A stretch of DNA of 6,765 nucleotides from Nitrospinota bacterium (GTDB lineage: Bacteria; UBA8248). The position numbers and the translations under genes were made by a program. Positions 1 through 4,588 of this stretch are shown here, in pieces (position 1 is the first letter of the stretch; the number at the start of each line of letters is the position of its first letter). Under the pieces are notes generated by a model that saw nothing but the letters and a program-made list of their open reading frames with translations, was not told the DNA's origin and searched no databases. The stretch covers positions 1 through 6,765 of the forward strand of contig DNYS01000181.1 in the NCBI GenBank assembly GCA_003506735.1, written 5' to 3'.

Positions 1-159
1 TACAACTATCGGGGGCAGGTTACCCTGGCGAATTCGAAGCCGCCCCAGGGGTTTGTCGATGCGATGGCGAAAAACCTGAAGGTGTTGTTGGGAAGCGCCG
101 CCGCCCAAATCGCCGAGGCGGTGACACGCCATCATCAAAAGCTGGCCAATCGGCCTTGA
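1..159 (+). CDS. C-terminal fragment of an unidentified protein (5' end outside window)
   Basis: Frame 1 is open from the first base to a TGA at 157-159, giving 52 residues that begin YNYRGQVTLA and end HHQKLANRP. I do not recognise the family. The fragment has a basic, Gln/His/Lys-rich tail after an Ala-rich helix-like stretch (LLGSAAAQIAEAV), with no membrane span and no cysteine or heme motif, so it is not the end of a c-type cytochrome of the downstream complex. It is co-directional with the pet operon but separated by 284 bases with their own candidate promoter, so it need not be part of that operon. Coding status rests on the open frame, the codon use and the sensible stop position. Confidence 0.55.
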   Translation, partial: YNYRGQVTLANSKPPQGFVDAMAKNLKVLLGSAAAQIAEAVTRHHQKLANRP

Positions 160-184
160 CAGCCCGGTCAATGGCCCGTAATTA
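156..184 (+). promoter_or_regulatory. candidate sigma-70-like promoter for the pet operon
   Basis: A perfect TTGACA (156-161) overlaps the stop codon of the upstream gene and is followed, after exactly 17 bases, by the AT-rich TAATTA (179-184). The -35 box is ideal but the -10 box matches the consensus poorly (2 of 6). If used, transcription would begin near 191 and leave a leader of about 250 bases before petC. The -35 box also forms half of a small inverted repeat, TTGAC-6-GTCAA. This is a weak call. Confidence 0.25.
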
Positions 185-396
185 CAAAGGGGACAGCATC
201 AAAAAAGTTCCGCAAACCGCTCCGTCCGAGGTAGCACTCCGTACCACAAAGCTGGTAAATTAGAGACCTGGAACCGGAATTGAAAGAGGTAAGAGGAGAC
301 TTGGTTCCCGGGCGCTCTGTGGGGCGGTTTCGCATGTGGCTTTTCAGCGTCTCGATTTGGCCACGGGGATGAAGGCGCCGGAGATTTGAAAGCTCA

Positions 397-426
397 CCGC
401 ATCCCCCGCGGTTTTCGGGGTTGCGG
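397..426 (+). other. stem-loop just upstream of the petC ribosome binding site
   Basis: CCGCA (397-401) pairs with TGCGG (422-426). After a T-T mismatch, CCCCG (404-408) pairs with CGGGG (416-420), with one bulged C, closing a 7-base loop. No T tract follows, so it is not an intrinsic terminator. It lies 8 bases upstream of the petC Shine-Dalgarno (435-439) and could stabilise the message or affect initiation. Function is inference; only the complementarity is seen. Confidence 0.35.
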
Positions 427-443
427 CGGTTCATGGAGGAAGG

Positions 444-998
444 ATGAATCCCAGGCTGAAAGCCCCCGAGATGAAACTTCCCGCCGAATATGAGGCGGAG
501 GTTCTGGAAAACCCTGTATTCATCGACCGCCGGCGGTTCATGAATTACTGCGGGTGGGTCGGCATCCTGGGCAGCCTGGCCGTAGGCTCGCTGGGGATGT
601 TGAGATTCATGTTCCCCCGGGTGCTTTTCGAGCCGCCCACGGCCTTTAAGGCAGGGTTTCCGTCGGACTATTCCGTCGCCACGGTCGATACGCGGTTTGT
701 GAACTCCCACCGCGTGTGGATTATCCGCGAAGAAAAGGGATTTTACGCGCTGAGCGCGATTTGCACGCATCTGGGCTGCACCCCCAAGTGGCTGGCCAAC
801 GAGAATAAATTCAAATGCCCATGTCACGGAAGCGGATTCAGAAGGAGCGGCATCAACTTCGAGGGCCCGGCTCCCCGGCCGCTGGACCGCTACAAGATCG
901 TCCTGTCCGAGGACGGTCAGATGCTGGTTGAGCGCGCCAAGGCCTTCCGTCATGAAAAAGGGGAGTGGACCAAGCCTGATGCCTATCTTTTCGTCTAG
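444..998 (+). CDS. petC: Rieske [2Fe-2S] iron-sulfur subunit of a cytochrome bc/b6f-type complex
   Basis: This 184-residue Rieske protein takes the first electron from quinol at the Qo site of the complex and passes it to a c-type cytochrome on the outer face of the membrane. The two cluster motifs are complete: CTHLGC (107-112; ligands C107 and H109, disulfide C112) and CPCHGS (125-130; ligands C125 and H128, disulfide C127), followed by the conserved GPAPRPL (141-147). One N-terminal span (about 36-56) follows a twin-arginine-like DRRRFMN (28-34), as expected for a Tat-exported protein held by an uncleaved anchor. Phe132 stands where high-potential Rieske proteins have the Tyr of HGSxY. The ATG at 444 is preceded by GGAGG (435-439). 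It is first in the operon, 51 bases before petB. Family assignment is certain; the Tat route and lower potential are inferred. Confidence 0.96.
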   Translation: MNPRLKAPEMKLPAEYEAEVLENPVFIDRRRFMNYCGWVGILGSLAVGSLGMLRFMFPRVLFEPPTAFKAGFPSDYSVATVDTRFVNSHRVWIIREEKGFYALSAICTHLGCTPKWLANENKFKCPCHGSGFRRSGINFEGPAPRPLDRYKIVLSEDGQMLVERAKAFRHEKGEWTKPDAYLFV

Positions 999-1020
999 CG
1001 ATCCGATAATGAATTCATAT

Positions 1021-1044
1021 CCCCGAATCGGGGTTTCGGGAGGA
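1021..1044 (+). promoter_or_regulatory. petB ribosome binding site with two mutually exclusive hairpins
   Basis: The petB Shine-Dalgarno is GGGAGGA (1038-1044), 5 bases before the ATG at 1050. Upstream, CCCCG (1021-1025) and CGGGG (1029-1033) form a perfect 5-bp hairpin with a 3-base loop. Alternatively CCCGAA (1022-1027) can pair with TTCGGG (1035-1040), which would bury the start of the Shine-Dalgarno. This could tune the amount of PetB relative to the Rieske protein. The pairings are seen; the regulation is speculation. Confidence 0.35.
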
Positions 1045-1049
1045 AGTGA

Positions 1050-1841
1050 ATGCCGACCTTTATAAAAGAGCGTTTCAATATCGATCAGATGAAGCGGAAT
1101 ATCGTGGATTCCCAGGTGTGGCGCTCCATGTTCCGCCATGGCTACGAGGACACCCCGCGGAACCGTGTCCTGATGGTGGTGGACAACTTGTGGCTCCACC
1201 TTCACCCGACGAAAATCCGCCGCCACGCCATCCGCATTCGCTTCACGTGGTGCATGGGGGGGATCACCTTCCTCTTGTTCCTCTATCTGACCATCACGGG
1301 CGTGATCCTGATGTTCTATTACCGCCCTGTGGGCGAGTACGCTTACGCCGACATGAAGTTCCTCGAGTTCGACGCCCCGTTCGGCATGTTTATGCGCAAT
1401 ATGCACCGCTGGGCCGCGCACGCGATGATCATCACGGTCTGGCTGCATATGCTCCGGGTTTTCATGACGGGCTCCTACAAGCCGCCCCGGGAGTTCAACT
1501 GGGTCATCGGCGTCCTCCTTTTGACCATGACCCTGATGCTCAGCTTCACGGGATACCTGCTCCCCTGGGATCAGCTGTCCATATGGGCGGTCACGGTGGG
1601 AACGAACATGGCGCGGGCGACGCCCCTCCTGGGAACCGAGGGTCCGTTCGCCGATATGGTCGGGGTCACCCCCCGCTTCGATGCGCGCTCGGTCCTTTTG
1701 GGCGGAACCATCGTCGGGCCGCCCACCCTTTTGCGCTTCTACGTGCTTCACTGCATCGTAATTCCCTTGGTCGCCTCGATACTCATGATGGTGCATTTTT
1801 GGCGAATACGAAAAGACGGCGGAATATCGGGGCCGCTTTAG
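1050..1841 (+). CDS. petB: cytochrome b6-type subunit (N-terminal half of cytochrome b, diheme)
   Basis: This 263-residue integral membrane protein carries the b hemes that move electrons from the Qo to the Qi side of the complex. Four spans are visible (about 65-90, 118-140, 150-172, 229-250). The heme ligands are H119 and H133 in the second span and H234 and H249 in the fourth. The latter pair are separated by 14 residues, the b6f-type spacing (bc1 has 13). Cys68 in WCMGGIT aligns with the Cys of cytochrome b6 (YCLGGIT) that binds heme c_i covalently. FYYRP (89-93), TGYLLPWDQ (167-175) and the C-terminus [10 protein letters not shown] also match b6 closely. The roughly 60 residues before the first span are longer than in plastid b6. 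The ATG at 1050 has a good Shine-Dalgarno. petD starts 24 bases downstream. Confidence 0.96.
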   Translation: MPTFIKERFNIDQMKRNIVDSQVWRSMFRHGYEDTPRNRVLMVVDNLWLHLHPTKIRRHAIRIRFTWCMGGITFLLFLYLTITGVILMFYYRPVGEYAYADMKFLEFDAPFGMFMRNMHRWAAHAMIITVWLHMLRVFMTGSYKPPREFNWVIGVLLLTMTLMLSFTGYLLPWDQLSIWAVTVGTNMARATPLLGTEGPFADMVGVTPRFDARSVLLGGTIVGPPTLLRFYVLHCIVIPLVASILMMVHFWRIRKDGGISGPL

Positions 1842-1865
1842 GCCCGTTACCGAGAGGCAACGACC

Positions 1866-2645
1866 GTGGCAAAAGAAGACAAGGTAATCGGCACGGCTGA
1901 CGATTTCCCCAGGACAAGCTGGGAGCGGGTCAACGACAAGGTGCACGTCTGGCCCTACCTGACGCGCCTTGAGTTCATGACGGCGATTATTTTCACGATC
2001 ATACTCGTTGTCTGGTCGATCATGGTGGATGCGCCGCTCGAGGAGCCCGCCAACCCGTCGGTTACCCCCAACCCCTCGAAGGCGCCTTGGTATTTCCTCG
2101 GCCTTCAGGAGATGCTTGTCTACTTCGACCCGTGGATGGCGGGGGTGGTCCTGCCAACGCTGATTATCGTCGGGCTGATGGCGATTCCCTATATCGACGT
2201 GAACCCCAAGGGAAACGGGTATTACACCTTTAAGGACCGCAGGTTCGCCATCCTGACCTTTTTGTTCGGATTTTTGGTGCTTTGGGTCTGGCTGGTCATT
2301 CAGGGGACCTTCATGCGCGGGCCGGGGTGGAACTTTTTTATGCCCTGGGAGAAATGGGACCCCCATAAGATAGTTGCGCTTACAAATGTGGACCTGCCCT
2401 ACCTGTTCGGTTTTCGTGGCTATTGGGCGCAGGCCGCCTTCGGCATCTTTTGCATCGTCGCCTGGTACGCGACAATTCCGATTTGGTATGTCTGGCGCCG
2501 GAGCACCCTGGTGAACGTCGGGTTCGCCCGGTATGCCCTCAAAAGTTTTCTTTTCATGACGATGATGGGGCTGGTGGCCAAAATGCTACTGCGCATCGGT
2601 TTCAACATTAAATACATCCTCGTTTTGCCCTGGTTGAATATCTAG
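1866..2645 (+). CDS. petD: cytochrome b C-terminal half / extended subunit IV
   Basis: This 259-residue protein completes the Qo site together with PetB. Five hydrophobic spans are visible (about 36-54, 92-110, 128-147, 188-209, 225-243), against three in plant subunit IV (about 160 residues), so the C-terminus is extended. The Qo motif reads KAPWYFLGLQEML (72-84): A73-P74-W75-Y76 replaces P-E-W-Y, so the catalytic Glu is absent. Between spans 3 and 4 is a Trp/Pro-rich loop, RGPGWNFFMPWEKWDP (151-166), probably on the positive side. No CxxCH is present, so the extension is not a fused cytochrome c. Translation starts at GTG 1866, supported by GAGAGG (1852-1857), 8 bases upstream. It follows petB by 24 bases and precedes a 36-residue ORF by 18. 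Confidence 0.93.
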   Translation: MAKEDKVIGTADDFPRTSWERVNDKVHVWPYLTRLEFMTAIIFTIILVVWSIMVDAPLEEPANPSVTPNPSKAPWYFLGLQEMLVYFDPWMAGVVLPTLIIVGLMAIPYIDVNPKGNGYYTFKDRRFAILTFLFGFLVLWVWLVIQGTFMRGPGWNFFMPWEKWDPHKIVALTNVDLPYLFGFRGYWAQAAFGIFCIVAWYATIPIWYVWRRSTLVNVGFARYALKSFLFMTMMGLVAKMLLRIGFNIKYILVLPWLNI

Positions 2646-2663
2646 GGCGGGGGAGGAGTCTGC

Positions 2664-2774
2664 ATGAGCCAGGAATCGCGTCAGAAAAAGCATTTATGGT
2701 GGGATGCCTGCGGGCTGCGCCTGATGGCGATGGGAGCGGTTGTGGGCACCAGTCTCTATTATTGGCTGGCCTGA
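2664..2774 (+). CDS. 36-residue single-span membrane micro-protein, last gene of the pet operon
   Basis: ATG 2664 to TGA 2772-2774 encodes 36 residues: a hydrophilic, basic N-terminus (MSQESRQKKH), WWDACG (12-17), then a hydrophobic helix of about 18-20 residues (about 18-36) ending YYWLA. The strong Shine-Dalgarno GGGAGGAG (2651-2658), 5 bases before the ATG, and the 18-base gap to petD indicate translation as part of the operon. The intrinsic terminator follows 32 bases after the stop. Size, topology (Lys/Arg-rich N-terminus probably cytoplasmic) and position recall the small single-helix b6f subunits PetG, PetL, PetM and PetN, but I see no sequence identity to any of them. The likely role is a peripheral stabilising subunit; this is inference. 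That it is a real gene is well supported by the signals around it. Confidence 0.72.
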   Translation: MSQESRQKKHLWWDACGLRLMAMGAVVGTSLYYWLA

Positions 2775-2806
2775 GGGTAGGACCTTCTATTTTCCGAAAT
2801 ATTCAT

Positions 2807-2835
2807 CGCTCCCCGCCCCGGGGAGCGTTTTTTTT
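2807..2835 (+). terminator. intrinsic terminator of the pet operon
   Basis: CGCTCCCC (2807-2814) and GGGGAGCG (2820-2827) form a perfect 8-bp GC-rich stem with the 5-base loop GCCCC, followed directly by eight Ts (2828-2835). It sits 32 bases past the stop of the 36-residue ORF and 21 bases before the end of the convergent minus-strand gene. There is no matching T tract on the minus strand, so it should act mainly on plus-strand transcripts. Confidence 0.93.
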
Positions 2836-2855
2836 GGCCAGCCGCGCCGCGCTCC

Positions 2856-3365
2856 TCAGGAGGCGGGCCAGGGGAGGCCGCGCGAGCGGAGAATCTCCTT
2901 GAATTTCGATACGTTGATGAGCTCCATCGGGGCGCCCTCGGCGTATTTGTTCACCTCTTCGGTGAAAAATCCGGTCGATATCAATATGCCCTTGAGCGCC
3001 CGCTCGGCGCGGACCGTGTCCGAGAGGCCGATGACGCGGATGGAATCCACAAAATCCCCCTCGGGGACGAGAATTCCATGGACGATGTAGTCGCCGCCGA
3101 TCACGGGAGTGGGGTTGTGGGCGAGGATATCGATTTCCAACTCGTTCACCCAGACGGTTTCGATAATCCGCAGGTCCATGTCCTCAAGGAGGTTTATGAT
3201 CGCGCGCTCGAACTCGGCGGGCGACATCCGGGCAAGGGCCTGGACCCCCGCATCGTCCTGATTTTTGTCGAAATCGCCTTCGAGAGCAATATTGGAGGAA
3301 GTCTTCTTGATGAGGAGGATGGTGAGGAAGCCGAGGAAAAGTGCGAAACCGATAACTTCAAGCAT
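2856..3365 (-). CDS. membrane-anchored Mrr-type restriction-endonuclease-fold protein, apparently catalytically degenerate
   Basis: This is 169 residues from ATG 3363-3365 (complement). A single N-terminal span (about 3-19, ending IKK) is followed by an acidic linker and, from MSPAEFERAIINLLEDM (about 47-63), a domain resembling the Mrr_cat/PD-(D/E)xK fold. ELEIDIL (75-81) sits where the catalytic acid is expected. KGILISTGFFTEEV (125-138) and MELINVSKFKEIL (147-159) match the typical end of the family (iTTG.Ft..A, .LID...L..LL). The strand that should carry Q-x-K reads YIVHGILVPEG (93-103), with no lysine, so nuclease activity is doubtful. No clear Shine-Dalgarno precedes either start; an in-frame GTG at 3411-3413 would add 16 residues of unremarkable sequence, and the ATG is preferred because it opens directly on the anchor. 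It lies 143 bases downstream of a 55-residue membrane protein. Its role is unknown. Confidence 0.75.
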   Translation of the reverse strand: MLEVIGFALFLGFLTILLIKKTSSNIALEGDFDKNQDDAGVQALARMSPAEFERAIINLLEDMDLRIIETVWVNELEIDILAHNPTPVIGGDYIVHGILVPEGDFVDSIRVIGLSDTVRAERALKGILISTGFFTEEVNKYAEGAPMELINVSKFKEILRSRGLPWPAS

Positions 3366-3508
3366 TCGGTGTCCATTGGAATGTGGGGTGGAATCGAGAA
3401 GCGGCCTGGGCACAGGAGCCGGCGGGATCCGGAGGGTTTTTCGGAGAGGCGCTCCATCCGCCTCCTCCGCCCGAATGCCTTGGGCGATGTCCCTCTCCCG
3501 GCTTTGCG

Positions 3509-3676
3509 CTACCGGATCATTTCATCGTAGATGGCGTCCTGCTTTCCCTCTTTGCTGAGTTTGTCGTGCCTGAGGCCCTGCGAGATGGCCAGCCACACGA
3601 AAAAAATCACCAGCGGCGCCATGAACGCGATAGGAATATTGTCCGGCTTCGAGAGGATTTCTATGAAATGTTCCAT
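3509..3676 (-). CDS. 55-residue single-span membrane micro-protein
   Basis: ATG 3674-3676 (complement) to TAG 3509-3511 encodes a short N-terminus with PDNIPI (11-16), one hydrophobic helix (about 15-34) and a charged tail (RHDKLSKEGKQDAIYDEMIR). AGGAG lies about 13 bases upstream of the ATG, a rather long spacing. In-frame starts further upstream, up to 3847, would add a Pro/Arg-rich stretch with no protein-like character, so the short form is preferred. It is transcribed towards the Mrr-like gene and divergently from the ferredoxin. I cannot name the family; the organisation suggests a small accessory subunit of a membrane complex, possibly respiratory given the neighbourhood, but that is conjecture. 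Confidence 0.6.
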   Translation of the reverse strand: MEHFIEILSKPDNIPIAFMAPLVIFFVWLAISQGLRHDKLSKEGKQDAIYDEMIR

Positions 3677-3812
3677 GTTGGCGAAAGTTCTCCTGTCTGG
3701 GCACAAAATGGTTTTGAAAACGCACATTCTCCAGCGCCCGCATCTTCTCCGAATTTCCGGCCGCAAGCAAGTCAAATCCGGCGGCCGGGGGGAGGGGATT
3801 TCCCCAAAGGGC

Positions 3813-3842
3813 TTGACATGGGGAGCGGGAAACCGATATATG
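3813..3842 (+). promoter_or_regulatory. sigma-70-like promoter for the four-cluster ferredoxin
   Basis: A perfect TTGACA (3813-3818) and TATATG (3837-3842; 4 of 6 matches) are separated by 18 bases in the 248-base divergent intergenic region. Transcription would start near 3849-3851 and leave a leader of roughly 75 bases before the ATG at 3925. Just upstream, GGGGATTTCCCC (3794-3805) is a short palindromic element of unknown meaning. Confidence 0.55.
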
Positions 3843-3924
3843 ACCATTTAAGTCAATGATATTCGGCATGATTGGCCCATGCCGGATTGCCCCTTATCGG
3901 CTCGAATTTTTAAGGCGAATTTAG

Positions 3925-4443
3925 ATGCCCCACTTTATTTTCGATGAATGCATTGGATGCGACGCCTGCCTGCCGGTATGCCCCACCGATGCCATCCGGG
4001 GAAACAGCGGCATCTCGGTGACCGTAAAAGGTTTTGAGGGAAAAGGGCGCGAAGTCTATGTCATCACCCCTTCGCTCTGCATCGATTGCGGGGTGTGCGG
4101 GAAGTATTGCCCGGTCGAGGCGATACAGGACCAGAGCGGCAGCCGCATCACGAATATCAAGCACAAGGGTATGCCCAAGGCCTATGTCATCGAGGAAAAC
4201 TGCACCGGGTGCATATGGTGTGTGGATGTTTGTCCCTTCGATTGCATCATCATGGCCAACTCCTCCGTCGAGCGGGATCACAGCCCGGTGGCTGTCGTGG
4301 ATCAGAGCGAGTGTGTGGGATGCCGGCTTTGCGTGGAGATTTGCAACAAGGGGGCGATCTTGGTGGACCGTCACGAGGATGAGTCCGATTACATGGCCCC
4401 CCTCATGACGGATTTCGTGGTCTCCCCTCTCCGGGCCTATTGA
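3925..4443 (+). CDS. ferredoxin with four [4Fe-4S] binding motifs
   Basis: This 172-residue soluble electron carrier has four CxxCxxCxxxC motifs: C9-C12-C15-C19, C52-C55-C58-C62, C93-C96-C99-C103 and C130-C133-C136-C140. The first three are followed by Pro and the fourth by Asn. Each ends in a similar xAI or xCI segment, so the protein looks like two tandem bacterial 2[4Fe-4S] ferredoxin units. A 32-residue stretch separates motifs 1 and 2 and a similar one separates 2 and 3. C107 is an extra cysteine. There is no signal peptide, membrane span or other cofactor motif, so it is probably a cytoplasmic donor or acceptor or the small subunit of an oxidoreductase; its partner is not in the window. 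The ATG at 3925 has a weak TAAGG (3911-3915) at 9 bases. Its own promoter and terminator make it a single-gene unit. Confidence 0.93.
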   Translation: MPHFIFDECIGCDACLPVCPTDAIRGNSGISVTVKGFEGKGREVYVITPSLCIDCGVCGKYCPVEAIQDQSGSRITNIKHKGMPKAYVIEENCTGCIWCVDVCPFDCIIMANSSVERDHSPVAVVDQSECVGCRLCVEICNKGAILVDRHEDESDYMAPLMTDFVVSPLRAY

Positions 4444-4468
4444 GTCTCCGAAAAAGGGAAAATTTCCG

Positions 4469-4499
4469 GGCCTCCCCCTGTTTGGGGGAGGCCTTTTTT
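4469..4499 (+). terminator. intrinsic terminator of the ferredoxin gene
   Basis: GGCCTCCCCC (4469-4478) and GGGGGAGGCC (4484-4493) form a perfect 10-bp stem with the 5-base loop TGTTT, followed by six Ts (4494-4499). It begins 26 bases after the ferredoxin stop and separates that gene from the Rel gene. Confidence 0.95.
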
Positions 4500-4522
4500 G
4501 TCAACGGCTTGCACTGCCTCTC

Positions 4523-4563
4523 TTGACGCTCCATCCTTCCCTCGGGTAGCGTTTTTACCCGAG
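4523..4563 (+). promoter_or_regulatory. candidate rel promoter overlapped by an 8-bp inverted repeat
   Basis: TTGACG (4523-4528) lies 18 bases before the poor -10 candidate TAGCGT (4547-4552). The perfect inverted repeat CTCGGGTA (4541-4548) / TACCCGAG (4556-4563), with a 7-base spacer, covers that -10 region. It could be an operator, or a leader hairpin if transcription begins further upstream. No T tract follows, so it is not a second terminator. The symmetry is seen; promoter and function are inferred. Confidence 0.4.
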
Positions 4564-4588
4564 AGCCAACGAGGAAGGAGCGACCGAA

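Noticed and set aside
1046..1900. An overlapping plus-strand frame beginning with GTG at 1046, inside the petB region
   Set aside because: It is a shifted shadow of petB, Pro/Arg/His-rich with no membrane spans; the frame from ATG 1050 encodes the clear cytochrome b.
168..2366. A 732-codon open frame on the minus strand antisense to petC, petB and petD
   Set aside because: It runs against three unmistakable conserved genes. Its translation is rich in Arg, His, Pro, Gly and Asp with no domain, the usual effect of GC-rich codon bias on the opposite strand.
3704..3716. Small inverted repeat CAAAA-TGG-TTTTG in the intergenic region
   Set aside because: A stem of five mostly A-T pairs is too weak to call a terminator or operator.
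3509..3847. Longer form of the 55-residue micro-protein starting at 3847
   Set aside because: The added N-terminal stretch is Pro/Arg-rich without conserved character and would overlap the ferredoxin promoter region. The start at 3676 opens directly on the protein-like part and has an AGGAG upstream.
4456..4467. GGAAAATTTCC-like near-palindrome before the ferredoxin terminator
   Set aside because: Short arms, AT-rich, between a stop codon and a terminator; expected by chance.
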